From Ornithinibacillus bavariensis (GTDB lineage Bacteria > Bacillota > Bacilli > Bacillales > Amphibacillaceae): 64,000 bases of DNA. The stretch is from NCBI RefSeq assembly GCF_050433565.1, contig NZ_JBNPWZ010000009.1, positions 1 through 64,000 of the forward strand. The letters are read 5' to 3'. The notes under the pieces are model-generated. The model had not been told where the DNA came from. It ran no database searches and saw nothing but the letters and a program-made list of their open reading frames with translations. The position numbers were made by a program, and so were the translations under genes. Positions 26,701 through 34,479 of the stretch are shown one piece after another (positions within the stretch are counted from its first letter, which is position 1; each line of letters begins with the position of its first letter).

Positions 26701-27220
26701 CATGATTTCCTATGCTCTCTATCCAAAGGTGTTTATGGATTACTACCATTTCTATGAGACGTACGGTGATGTATCAGTTCTTGACACACCGACCTTCTTC
26801 TATGGAATGAATATAGAGGAAGTAATTGAAGTCGAAATTGAACAGGGAAAAACCTTAATTGTAAAACTTGTATCCATCTCAGAACCACGTGAAGATGGAA
26901 CCAGGGTTGTTTATTTCGAATTGAATGGACAGGCACGCCAAGTAATTGTCCGTGATAAGAGTGTCAAAACTACCATCACATTAAGACAAAAGGTTGATAA
27001 AAATAACGAAAAGCAGATTGGAGCAACGATGCCTGGTACTGTATTGAAGGTTGCATGTGAACGGGGACAAAGGGTTGAAAAAGGTGATCAGCTAGTTGTT
27101 ACAGAAGCAATGAAAATGGAAACTACTGTTCAAGCGCCATTTTCTGGTGTGGTGAAAGATATTTTTGTTCGAGATGGCGATGCTATTGAGGTGAATGATT
27201 TACTGATTGAGCTAGAATAA
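23780..27220 (+). CDS. pyc: Pyruvate carboxylase
   Basis: Biotin enzyme converting pyruvate and bicarbonate to oxaloacetate, 1146 aa. Domains: biotin carboxylase (about 1-455; ATP-grasp motif KAALGGGGRGMR and catalytic VEVNPRVQVEHT-like segment FIEVNPRVQVEH), carboxyltransferase (about 530-830; LLTDTTFRDAHQSLLATR and metal-site HLHTHDTSG), allosteric linker, and C-terminal biotin carrier domain with EAMKMET (Lys near 1112). The ATG overlaps ftsW by 13 nt, behind GAGGAGG, so translation is coupled. The same ftsW-pyc order occurs in B. subtilis. Confidence 0.97.
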   Translation: MVELNKIKKVLVANRGEIAIRVFRACTELNIRTVAIYSKEDLGSYHRYKADESYLIGEGKKPIDAYLDVEGIIAIAKRVGVDAIHPGYGFLSENIEFAKRCQEEGIIFIGPTSEHLHMFGDKVRARGQALKAGLPVIPGSDGPVSSLEQVQEFGEKHGYPIIIKAALGGGGRGMRIVRNAHSLRDGYERAKSEAKAAFGSDEVYVEKLIEHPKHIEVQIIGDQFGNIVHLYERDCSIQRRHQKVVEVAPSLSLNNELRDAICQSAVTLMKNVNYLNAGTVEFLVKDNQFYFIEVNPRVQVEHTITELITGVDIVQTQIKIAEGQNIHDSSIGIPQQAEIRTLGYAIQSRVTTEDPLNNFMPDTGKIMAYRSGGGFGVRLDAGNGFQGAEISPHYDSLLVKVSTWALTFEQAVQKMVRNLKEFRIRGIKTNIPFLENVMMHEQFMTGEYNTTFIDETPELFVFPKRKDRGTKMLTFIGETTVNGFAGMSKKSKPVFDTPPIPAIANVPVQPGTKQILDEQGPDALASWLKEQNKVLLTDTTFRDAHQSLLATRIRTKDLVKIAEPTSHLLPELFSIEMWGGATFDVAYRFLKEDPWARLRKLRENVPNVLFQMLLRASNAVGYTNYPDNLIEEFVEKSATEGIDVFRIFDSLNWVEGMRPAIQAVRNQNKIAEAAICYTGDILDPNRTKYDLSYYKTIAKELEQSGAHILGIKDMAGLLKPEAAYQLISELKETVDIPIHLHTHDTSGNGIYTYARAIDAGVDVVDVACGSMAGLTSQPSAQTLFHALVGNERQPKVDIHSYEKLSSYWEGVRDYYQEFESGMKAPHSEIYEHEMPGGQYSNLKQQAKAVGLGERWNEVKTMFRRVNDMFGDVVKVTPSSKVVGDMALFMVQNDLSEDDVYERGETIDFPDSVIEFFSGYIGQPYQGFPRELQRIILKGKKPITERPGKLLDPINFDHLKETLQKTLDQPVTSFDMISYALYPKVFMDYYHFYETYGDVSVLDTPTFFYGMNIEEVIEVEIEQGKTLIVKLVSISEPREDGTRVVYFELNGQARQVIVRDKSVKTTITLRQKVDKNNEKQIGATMPGTVLKVACERGQRVEKGDQLVVTEAMKMETTVQAPFSGVVKDIFVRDGDAIEVNDLLIELE

Positions 27221-27223
27221 CAG

Positions 27224-27251
27224 AAAAGGCGCCTAATGAGGCGCCTTTTTG
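27224..27251. terminator. Bidirectional terminator between pyc and ctaA
   Basis: 10-bp GC-rich stem AAAAGGCGCC (27224-27233) and GGCGCCTTTT (27240-27249) with a 6-base loop, shared by two convergent genes. Confidence 0.9.
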
Positions 27252-27260
27252 CTTAGCAAT

Positions 27261-28217
27261 TTACTTAATATTAGAATTAATGATTTCCTCGATGTCTATA
27301 TTTCTTCTTTCTTTTACAGCACTTCTAGTAGACAGAAGGATAAAGTAACTCAACATACCAAAGAAGCAGGTGATGACTAAAGCATGCATTAAAGCGACGA
27401 TTAGATTTAATATAGTAAAGATAATCATGGCACCAAAGAAAACCTGCAAAGCAATTAAAGTAAACGTAGTTGTCCATCCCCAGGTCATTACTTTACTATG
27501 ATGGTATTGTCTAAGAATCCGAATAAATAAGCTAAGTGTCCAAATAAATAATATTCCCGCAGCAAGTCGATGTCCCATTTGTACCCACTGTTCAAAGCTG
27601 TAGGAGCCAAAATCAAATGGAGACGAATTGGTACAAAATGGCCAATCACCACAAACTAAGTTTGCATTTACGTGCCGAACTAACGCCCCTGTATAAACTA
27701 CTAACAAAGTATAGGCTGTCAGTGCGTATATTTCTATTCGGTGCTTCTTTTTAATATGTAAGGAATCGGCATCAAATTTCCGATCAATTTCAAAAATTAA
27801 TAGCATAAGTAAAAAGACAGAAGCAAAGGAAATAAGAGATATACCAAAATGTGCTGCCAATACAAAGTCAGACTGTCCCCATATAACTGCCGCTGCCCCA
27901 ATTAGTCCTTGTAAAACAAGAAAAATAATGGATAACAGGGAAAGAAATTTCACTTCTCTAATATGTCCAATATGCTTCCATGATAGGATTACTAATAGAA
28001 TAAGAAATATCCCTACTCCACCTGAAACTAATCGGTGGCTTAGTTCAATAATTAATTCCATATCTATCTGACTAGGGATGAGTTCCCCTTTACATAATGG
28101 CCAACTATCACCACATCCATCCCCAGAGTCTGTTTTTGTGACAAGCGCCCCGCCAATTAAAACAAATATCATTCCGATGGTGGTAAAAACAGAAAGCCAT
28201 TTCAATGTTTTAATCAT
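27261..28217 (-). CDS. ctaA: Heme A synthase
   Basis: Membrane enzyme that oxidises heme O to heme A for cytochrome aa3/caa3, 318 aa from the ATG giving MIKTLKWLSVFTT. The upstream open extension lacks a ribosome site, whereas GAGG lies 11 nt before this ATG. Eight helices. The first Cys pair is in GCGDSWPLCKG with the catalytic Glu and heme His in IIELSHRLVSGG. The C-terminal half repeats this with a Cys pair in VCGDWPFC and His in MGHRLAAG, and further His residues lie in AAHFGIS and MHALVI. Divergent from ctaC as in B. subtilis, but ctaB is missing. Confidence 0.93.
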   Translation of the reverse strand: MIKTLKWLSVFTTIGMIFVLIGGALVTKTDSGDGCGDSWPLCKGELIPSQIDMELIIELSHRLVSGGVGIFLILLVILSWKHIGHIREVKFLSLLSIIFLVLQGLIGAAAVIWGQSDFVLAAHFGISLISFASVFLLMLLIFEIDRKFDADSLHIKKKHRIEIYALTAYTLLVVYTGALVRHVNANLVCGDWPFCTNSSPFDFGSYSFEQWVQMGHRLAAGILFIWTLSLFIRILRQYHHSKVMTWGWTTTFTLIALQVFFGAMIIFTILNLIVALMHALVITCFFGMLSYFILLSTRSAVKERRNIDIEEIINSNIK

Positions 28218-28515
28218 TACTATTTTCCTCACTTTATAACTTGTTGTAACATTCCAACTACCTGTATTCTGATAATATTCCACTCTCCATGATAAGCTTT
28301 TTCGTCACTATAAATCAAATAAATATGACAATAAAATGATATTTGACACAGAATTGTTAAACTATCATGGAAATAATCCTTGTTGTATCAGACTTCAATA
28401 AAAAAACCTTGCAAAGTTATTCATTGTCTGCTAGAAATAAGGTAGGGGAAATTCTGAGTTTAACGAAAAACAATGATATAAATTTTGTGGAAGATACATA
28501 ATAGTTAGCAATCGT

Positions 28516-28545
28516 AAAGGCGGCAAAAGCCTTTTATTTATTTTC
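28516..28545 (+). terminator. Weak terminator-like hairpin
   Basis: AAAGGC (28516-28521) and GCCTTT (28529-28534) with a 7-base loop, followed by TATTTATTTTC. No gene upstream of it on this strand is recognised. Confidence 0.45.
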
Positions 28546-28651
28546 TTTACAGAATTCACAAAATAGTCAGAAGTTAATCGTTGATGAATCAGATGAACCC
28601 AAGTGTAAGTAAAATAAAATATTAAACCATGATACATCTGGCATCATAGAT

Positions 28652-28700
28652 AGCATACTTTCTGGGAATAGTAACAGAGAGGTTATTAATTAAGTATGCT
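28652..28700 (+). promoter_or_regulatory. Leader hairpin upstream of the ctaC region
   Basis: 9-bp stem AGCATACTT (28652-28660) and AAGTATGCT (28692-28700), with an inner TAAC/GTTA pair in its loop, followed by TCTTTC. It lies about 40 nt upstream of a 41-codon ORF and 250 nt upstream of ctaC. It may act as a leader attenuator or RNA-stability element. Confidence 0.4.
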
Positions 28701-28742
28701 TCTTTCACTATGTCCCTTATTATGGAAGTTAAAAGGGGGGAT

Positions 28743-28868
28743 ATGCAAGATGGAGAGAACAGAAATGACTTCCTTAAGAACGGGAATGCTAATGTATCAT
28801 TGGAAGAAAAAACAGTATGTTATGATGAATGGAACATATTCAACTTGAACTCTGTTTTTTACAATTGA
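28743..28868 (+). pseudogene. 41-codon ORF, possible ctaB remnant or leader peptide
   Basis: ORF starting MQDGENRNDFLKNG and ending LNSVFYN, preceded at ideal spacing by AAAAGGGGGG. The segment VSLEEKTVCYDEWNIFNLN has a vague likeness to the N-terminal EKTTWKDFLxLIKIG region of heme O synthases, and the ORF occupies the ctaB slot just upstream of ctaC. It could be the decayed start of ctaB with its original ribosome site, a leader peptide, or a chance ORF. The evidence is weak; a comparison with ctaB of close relatives would settle it. Confidence 0.3.
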
Positions 28869-28956
28869 GGTAGGGGGTAAATCTCTACTTGGTATCATTT
28901 TGTCCTTACTCCAATTATGATAAAGGAAGGAAATATAGAAAGAGAGGTATGAATAC

Positions 28957-30009
28957 ATGAAAGGTTGGATGGGAAAATTTAAAGTTTTGTCCCTGTTAGG
29001 CTTTGTAGCGCTATTTTTATCAGCCTGCGGTAAGGAAAACTTAACTGCATTAGATCCAAAAGGTTATGGAGCAGAAAAATCTTTAGATCTAATAATTCTA
29101 CCTACAGTGATAATGTCATTTGTTTTTCTTGTTGTAATGGTTATCTTTACAATTGCGCTTGTCCGTTTCCGTAAAAGAAAAGGACGGGAAGACTTCATTC
29201 CTAAGCAGGTTGAGGGAAACAAAACGCTAGAAACTGTTTGGACTATTATCCCGATTCTGTTAATTATCATCATCGCAGTACCAACTGTTTGGTATACATT
29301 TGTTTTAGCAGATAAAGCGGATGCGAAGGATCACATCAACATTGGTGTAACTGGTAATCAATATTGGTGGCATTTCAATTATGATGGTATGGATATTCAA
29401 ACAAGCCAAGATTTGTATATCCCTGTTGGAGAAAAAGTATACTTAAACATGTTATCTTCAGACGTTATTCACTCGTTTTGGGTTCCAACCCTATCTGGTA
29501 AGTTAGATGTAAACCCTGAAAACGAAAATACATTCTACATTGAAGCGTATGAGGAAGGCGTATACTGGGGTAAATGTGCTGAGTTATGCGGACCTTCACA
29601 TTCATTAATGGATTTCAAAATTGTAGCAGTTAGTAAAACAGAGTTTGAACAGTGGGTAGCTGATATGCAAAGTGTTGACCCAGAGGCAGTGCCTGATAAT
29701 GAAATGGCTGCACAAGGTAGAGAATTATTCCAAGAAAATAATTGCATAGGCTGTCATGCGATTGGTTCTTCACCTGTTGCGGTAGGTCCGAACTTAACTG
29801 ATTTCGGAAATCGTACGAAACTAGCTGGAGTCAAAGACATGACAAAGGAAAATATCGTTGCATGGCTTTTAAACCCAGAGAAAATTAAACCAGGTAACAA
29901 GATGACTGGTGCATATCCAAAACTTAGTGAAGAAGATGCTTCATTAATTGCGGAATACTTAATGCAGTTAAAGCCTTCTGAAATTACAACAGAAGATGCT
30001 GGTAAGTAA
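28957..30009 (+). CDS. ctaC: Cytochrome caa3 oxidase subunit II with cytochrome c domain
   Basis: 350-aa lipoprotein subunit of the caa3 terminal oxidase. The signal peptide has lipobox LSAC; two membrane helices (about 45-65 and 85-107) are followed by a cupredoxin domain with CuA ligands in the CAELCGPSHSLM motif (about 207-218), and a C-terminal cytochrome c domain with heme-binding CIGCH at 263-267 and a Met-ligand region near KMTGAYP. The fused cytochrome c identifies it as caa3 rather than aa3. It is the first gene of ctaCDEFG. Confidence 0.96.
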   Translation: MKGWMGKFKVLSLLGFVALFLSACGKENLTALDPKGYGAEKSLDLIILPTVIMSFVFLVVMVIFTIALVRFRKRKGREDFIPKQVEGNKTLETVWTIIPILLIIIIAVPTVWYTFVLADKADAKDHINIGVTGNQYWWHFNYDGMDIQTSQDLYIPVGEKVYLNMLSSDVIHSFWVPTLSGKLDVNPENENTFYIEAYEEGVYWGKCAELCGPSHSLMDFKIVAVSKTEFEQWVADMQSVDPEAVPDNEMAAQGRELFQENNCIGCHAIGSSPVAVGPNLTDFGNRTKLAGVKDMTKENIVAWLLNPEKIKPGNKMTGAYPKLSEEDASLIAEYLMQLKPSEITTEDAGK

Positions 30010-30056
30010 GTTTTTGATATAGGGTTTCAAGAGATTGAAAAGGGAGGTTTATCTTT

Positions 30057-31907
30057 GTGAGTACTGCAATTGCTCAGAAAAGAAGCTTCGCTGCCGTTTT
30101 GTGGGATTATTTAACCACTGTTGACCATAAAAAGATTGGTAAACTTTATCTTTATGGTGGAGGTTTCTTTTTCCTACTTGGTGGAATAGAGGCTATGATT
30201 ATTCGTATTCAATTAATAAAACCAGAGAATGACTTTATTTCCGCTGGTTTATATAATGAAATGATTACAATGCATGGTACTACCATGATTTTCTTCGCGG
30301 CCATGCCGCTCTTACTAGGGTTAATGAACGCGGTCATGCCACTACAAATTGGGGCACGTGACGTGGCATTTCCTTTTGTTAACGCTTTAGGTTTTTGGTT
30401 ATTCTTATTTGGTGGAATCATGCTAAATGTAAGTTGGTTAACTGGTGCTCCAGATGCAGGTTGGACAGGATATGCACCACTCTCCACACTTTCGCCAGGA
30501 CATGGCGTAGACTATTACGTTTTAGGTCTGCAAATATCTGGTGCCGGTACATTAATGGGGGGTATTAACTTCCTAGTCACTATTGTGAATATGCGTGCAC
30601 CAGGTATGACATTTATGCGTATGCCGTTGTTCTCATGGACTACGTTTGTTGCAAGTGTATTAATATTATTTGCATTCCCAGCATTAACTGTTGGACTATT
30701 CTTAATGATGTTTGACCGTATGTTTGGCTCGGCGTTTTTTGATGTTGCTCTTGGAGGTAACTCCATTATATGGCAACACTTATTCTGGATTTTTGGACAC
30801 CCAGAAGTGTATATCTTAATTCTGCCAGCGTTTGGTATTTTTAGTGAAATTTTTGCTACATTCTCTAAGAAACGTTTATTCGGTTACACTGCAATGGTAT
30901 TTGCTACCATTTTAATTGCGTTTTTAGGATTCATGGTTTGGGCACACCATATGTTTACAGTAGGTATGGGACCTGTTGCTAACTCCATCTTTGCGGTTGC
31001 AACAATGGCGATTGCTGTACCGACTGGTATTAAAATCTTTAACTGGTTACTCACCCTATGGGGAGGTAATATTACCATTAACTCTGCAATGTTATGGTCA
31101 TTAGCATTTATCCCTTCCTTTACAATTGGGGGAATGACTGGTGTCATGGTTGCAACATCTGTAGCGGATTACCAATATCATGACACATACTTTGTAATTG
31201 CTCACTTCCACTATGTAATTGTTGGTGGAACTGTATTTGGAATTTTGGCTGCACTACATTATTGGTGGCCGCTTATGTTCAATAGAATTCTAAATGAAAA
31301 ACTAGGTAAGCTTGCTTTCTGGACATTCTTTATCGGATTCCATTTAACATTCTTTATCCAACATTTCTTAGGTCTAATGGGTATGCCACGTCGTTATTGG
31401 GTATTCTTAGAGAATCAAGAATTAGACCTTGGAAACTTAATTAGTAGTATTGGAGCATTCTTCATGGCATTTGGTGTAATTGTATTTATAATTAATGCAA
31501 TTTACAGTGGTATTAAAGGAAAACCAGCACCACATGATCCTTGGGATGCACGTACATTAGAATGGGCTGTAGCTACACCAGTGCCACATTACAACTTTAA
31601 GCAGCTTCCATTAGTTCGTGGTCTTGATCCTCTATGGATTGAAAAGACAGAAGGAAATGGTAAATTAACTCCAGCAGAACCAATCGGTGACATTCATATG
31701 CCAAATGGTTCTATCCTACCATTTATTATGTCTGTAGGCTTCTTTATTGCTGGACTTGGCTTTATTTATCATATGGACAATAATTTAGCGTATATCCTAC
31801 TATTTGGTGGTATGGCGCTTGCATTAGTGTGTATGTTAATTCGATCATTGAAGGATGATCATGGTTACCATATTCACAAAGAAGAACTTGAAAGGGAGGC
31901 TGATTAA
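30057..31907 (+). CDS. ctaD: Cytochrome caa3 oxidase subunit I
   Basis: Catalytic heme-copper oxidase subunit, 616 aa, with 13-14 membrane helices. Heme and CuB ligands are visible: TMHGTTMIFFAAMP (low-spin heme His), WIFGHPEVYILILPAFG (CuB His plus the cross-linked Tyr), VWAHHMFTVGM (two CuB His), and DTYFVIAHFHYV (heme a3 and heme a His). The C-terminal extension with WDARTLEWAVATPVP is typical of caa3 enzymes. GTG start with AGGGAGG upstream. Confidence 0.97.
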   Translation: MSTAIAQKRSFAAVLWDYLTTVDHKKIGKLYLYGGGFFFLLGGIEAMIIRIQLIKPENDFISAGLYNEMITMHGTTMIFFAAMPLLLGLMNAVMPLQIGARDVAFPFVNALGFWLFLFGGIMLNVSWLTGAPDAGWTGYAPLSTLSPGHGVDYYVLGLQISGAGTLMGGINFLVTIVNMRAPGMTFMRMPLFSWTTFVASVLILFAFPALTVGLFLMMFDRMFGSAFFDVALGGNSIIWQHLFWIFGHPEVYILILPAFGIFSEIFATFSKKRLFGYTAMVFATILIAFLGFMVWAHHMFTVGMGPVANSIFAVATMAIAVPTGIKIFNWLLTLWGGNITINSAMLWSLAFIPSFTIGGMTGVMVATSVADYQYHDTYFVIAHFHYVIVGGTVFGILAALHYWWPLMFNRILNEKLGKLAFWTFFIGFHLTFFIQHFLGLMGMPRRYWVFLENQELDLGNLISSIGAFFMAFGVIVFIINAIYSGIKGKPAPHDPWDARTLEWAVATPVPHYNFKQLPLVRGLDPLWIEKTEGNGKLTPAEPIGDIHMPNGSILPFIMSVGFFIAGLGFIYHMDNNLAYILLFGGMALALVCMLIRSLKDDHGYHIHKEELEREAD

Positions 31908-31909
31908 TA

Positions 31910-32530
31910 ATGGCAGATCACTCCTTAACTCCTGAAAATATGCCACAACACCCAGAGAAGGCAACGCTTGAAGGGAAAAATAAATTCCTAGGGTTATGGT
32001 TTTTCTTAGGTGGAGAAACAGTATTATTTGCCAGCCTTTTTGGTACGTACCTTGCGTTAAAAAATTCAACTGCAGGAGGTCCGTCATCACAAGAGCTCTT
32101 CGGACTTGAATTAGTTTTTCTTATGACAATGCTATTACTTACTAGTTCTTTAACAAGTGTTTATGCAATGTATCATATGAAAAATAATAATTTTAAGAAG
32201 ATGATGCTTTGGCTAGGAATTACAGGTCTACTTGGTGTAGGATTCTTAGGCTGTGAAATTTATGAGTTCTACCATTACATTCATAGCTTTGAATTCACAT
32301 TCCGATCTTCAGCATTTGGTTCTGCATTCTATACATTAGTTGGTTTCCATGGTGGGCACGTATTGTTTGGTCTTTGCTGGTTATCAGCATTAATGATTAG
32401 AAATGCAAAACGTGGCTTAAATCTGTACAATGCACCAAAGTTCAATACATTCAGTTTATATTGGCACTTTATTGACGTTGTTTGGGTATTCATCTTTACG
32501 GTTGTTTACCTAATGGGAAAGGTGGGATAA
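31910..32530 (+). CDS. ctaE: Cytochrome caa3 oxidase subunit III
   Basis: 206-aa membrane subunit with five helices, the short bacterial form of subunit III. Landmarks are KNKFLGLWFFLGGETVLFAS, the conserved GFHGGHVLFGLCWL, and SLYWHFIDVVWVFIF. It follows ctaD by 2 nt with GGGAGG inside the end of ctaD, so translation is coupled. It stabilises the oxidase core and supports proton uptake. Confidence 0.95.
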   Translation: MADHSLTPENMPQHPEKATLEGKNKFLGLWFFLGGETVLFASLFGTYLALKNSTAGGPSSQELFGLELVFLMTMLLLTSSLTSVYAMYHMKNNNFKKMMLWLGITGLLGVGFLGCEIYEFYHYIHSFEFTFRSSAFGSAFYTLVGFHGGHVLFGLCWLSALMIRNAKRGLNLYNAPKFNTFSLYWHFIDVVWVFIFTVVYLMGKVG

Positions 32531-32533
32531 GTT

Positions 32534-32848
32534 ATGGCAGAAAACACCAAATCCAATGAATTTCATAAACAACAAAGTAAAGAGGAAATGAAAAAGCAAC
32601 TTATCACATTTGCCTTAATGATTATCTTTACAATTCTAGCTTTTCTGATTGTAGGAACAGAAATGATGAGCAAGATGGTTGCTATCCCATTATTACTAGT
32701 ACTAGCTTTAATTCAAGTAGGATTTCAGTTTTATTATTTCATGCACTTGAAAGATAAAGGACATGGAATGGCTGCAGTCATGATATATGGTGGCGTATGG
32801 GCCGCATTCCTAACTGTAATGGCTCTTACTTTAGTAATATGGTGGTAA
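32534..32848 (+). CDS. ctaF: Cytochrome caa3 oxidase subunit IV
   Basis: 104-aa membrane protein with three hydrophobic helices after a charged N-terminal tail (SNEFHKQQSKEEMKKQ). The central FQFYYFMHLKDKGHG motif is diagnostic of the bacterial subunit IV family. It begins 3 nt after ctaE and ends the oxidase structural genes; a terminator follows before ctaG. Confidence 0.93.
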   Translation: MAENTKSNEFHKQQSKEEMKKQLITFALMIIFTILAFLIVGTEMMSKMVAIPLLLVLALIQVGFQFYYFMHLKDKGHGMAAVMIYGGVWAAFLTVMALTLVIWW

Positions 32849-32851
32849 ACT

Positions 32852-32880
32852 AAAGACCGGGGGAAACTCCGGTCTTTTTT
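32852..32880 (+). terminator. Terminator of ctaCDEF
   Basis: AAAGACCGG (32852-32860) and CCGGTCTTT (32869-32877) with an 8-base loop and T6. Confidence 0.88.
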
Positions 32881-33001
32881 AATGAGGTTATTTTATAAAC
32901 TTTTTGAGATTTAAAAAGTTGTCACATAATCTTTGTGTTTCAGTCTATCAAATAGGTTATAATGAAAAGGTATATAATAGGATATCTATGGAGTGAATAG
33001 C

Positions 33002-33919
33002 ATGTGGCTTAATTTACAAATTTTTGGTTTCCGTGCATTATGGAGCCCTTATTTCTTTTTATTTGTTGTTGCTTTAGGTGTTGCTTACTATTTAATTACA
33101 GGTCCACTTCGACATAAATTTGGAGTTGTAGATAAACCGACCATAAAACAATACTGGTTCTTTTATATAGGTTTATTCTTACTTTATATTGTAAAGGGAT
33201 CGCCAGTGGATTTGTTAACCCATATTATGCTTTCCGCACATATGGCGCAAATGGCAATATACATATTGGTATTTCCAATTTTAATGATAAAAGGAATTCC
33301 TAAATGGATATGGGAGAAGATTTTATTAAAACCAGTGGTAAAACCAATTCTAAAAGTATTGACCTTTCCTCTTATCGCAATTGTGCTTTTTAACGGAGCT
33401 TTTTCATTCTATCATTTACCGTCCATCTTTGATTTGACAAAATCGTCGGATGTTGCCCATATTGCGATTCATTTAGTACTTTTAATTTTTGGTTTTTTAG
33501 TTTGGTTTCCAGTCATGTCACCAGTAGAAGAGTTTGGTCCAATTAAGCATCCACTAGTAAAAATATTTTATATTTTTGGTAATAGTGTTCTTATAACACC
33601 TGCTTGTGTTCTGATAATTTTCTCAGATGTCCCACTTTATGCTGCATATAGCTCTAGTGGCGCTTGGCTTCAAGCTTTAGCATTGTGTGTACCTGGTGAT
33701 GTATTAAATGGTCTTGCGTCGACCAGCCAGTTGTCGGGTCCCGAAATGTTTTCTGCTCTAAGCACATTAGAGGATCAACAGCTTGGTGGAATTATCATGA
33801 AAATAATGCAGGAAATTACCTATGGAATCATCTTAGCAAAAGTATTTTATGCTTGGTTCAGTCCTGAAACATTAAAGATTGATCCACTTCCACCAAAACC
33901 AATACATGAAGGAAGTTAG
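33002..33919 (+). CDS. ctaG: Cytochrome oxidase assembly factor CtaG
   Basis: Membrane protein of the caa3_CtaG family, 305 aa with about seven helices. The ATG at 33002 (MWLNLQIFGFRALWSPYFF) is chosen over the GTG at 32993 because GGAGTG lies 6-7 nt before it. Conserved His residues occur in LSAHMAQMAIY, FYHLPSIFD and HIAIHLVL. It is required for caa3 activity in B. subtilis, probably in copper delivery. Separate terminators on both sides suggest it can be transcribed apart from ctaCDEF. Confidence 0.93.
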   Translation: MWLNLQIFGFRALWSPYFFLFVVALGVAYYLITGPLRHKFGVVDKPTIKQYWFFYIGLFLLYIVKGSPVDLLTHIMLSAHMAQMAIYILVFPILMIKGIPKWIWEKILLKPVVKPILKVLTFPLIAIVLFNGAFSFYHLPSIFDLTKSSDVAHIAIHLVLLIFGFLVWFPVMSPVEEFGPIKHPLVKIFYIFGNSVLITPACVLIIFSDVPLYAAYSSSGAWLQALALCVPGDVLNGLASTSQLSGPEMFSALSTLEDQQLGGIIMKIMQEITYGIILAKVFYAWFSPETLKIDPLPPKPIHEGS

Positions 33920-33923
33920 AGCG

Positions 33924-33960
33924 GAAAGGAGGGATAGAACCTCCTTTTCATCTCTTTTTT
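33924..33960 (+). terminator. Terminator of ctaG
   Basis: GAAAGGAGG (33924-33932) and CCTCCTTTTC (33940-33949), followed by ATCTCTTTTTT. Confidence 0.7.
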
Positions 33961-33985
33961 ATAATTAGGGAGGGAAATACATTAG

Positions 33986-34441
33986 ATGGAAATCTTACCT
34001 ACATTAAGTACGTCTTTTATCTTATTAAGCGCTATTCTAGTAGCAATTGGTTGGAGACTTATTGTAACCAATAAACCAAAAGCTCATAAAAGAGTGATGA
34101 TTGCTGCTGCAATTAGTGCACTATTGTTTTTTATTATTTATATGTCTCGTACAGTATTTGCGGGGAACACTAGCTTTGGTGGTCCGGAAAACATAAAAAT
34201 TTATTATACGATATTTTTAATATTCCATATCTTTTTAGCGACTACCGGTGCGGTCTTCGGGATTGTTACATTATATTTGGCATTTAAACGGAAAATCTCG
34301 AAGCATCGAAAAATCGGCCCTATAACTGCTGTTATATGGTTTGGTAGTGCGATAACAGGTATCGCAGTTTATTTATTGCTTTATGTGTTTTTTCATGGTG
34401 GTCAAACCACGAGTTTAATTAAAGCAATATTGGGTACATAA
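33986..34441 (+). CDS. ctaM: DUF420 protein, CtaM/YozB-like oxidase assembly factor
   Basis: 151-aa membrane protein with four helices of the DUF420 family. Conserved segments are LPTLSTSFILLSA, KPKAHKRVM with its His, FHIFLATTGAVFGIVTL and SKHRKIGPITAVIW. CtaM of Staphylococcus aureus is needed to mature heme aa3 oxidases; the B. subtilis homologue is YozB. It usually lies elsewhere in B. subtilis, so direct placement after ctaG supports a role in caa3 assembly here. Confidence 0.85.
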   Translation: MEILPTLSTSFILLSAILVAIGWRLIVTNKPKAHKRVMIAAAISALLFFIIYMSRTVFAGNTSFGGPENIKIYYTIFLIFHIFLATTGAVFGIVTLYLAFKRKISKHRKIGPITAVIWFGSAITGIAVYLLLYVFFHGGQTTSLIKAILGT

Positions 34442-34443
34442 TT

Positions 34444-34479
34444 AAAAATGTGATAGCGAATTAGCTATCACATTTTTTT
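34444..34479. terminator. Bidirectional terminator between ctaM and the AI-2E gene
   Basis: AAAAATGTGATAGC (34444-34457) and GCTATCACATTTTT (34464-34477), 14-bp stem and 6-base loop, T7 on the right and an A-run on the left. Confidence 0.9.

Larger units (their letters stand above)
28218..28742. other. ctaA-ctaC intergenic region (former ctaB slot)
   Basis: Over 500 bases between ctaA and the small ORF at 28743. It holds no convincing gene, only two hairpins (28516-28545 and 28652-28700). B. subtilis has ctaB (heme O synthase, about 300 codons) in this slot. The divergent ctaA promoter should lie near its left end but is not obvious by eye. Confidence 0.6.

Noticed and set aside
28431..28637. 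Leftward 68-codon ORF in the ctaA-ctaC gap
   Set aside because: No ribosome site and no likeness to any family; composition looks non-coding.
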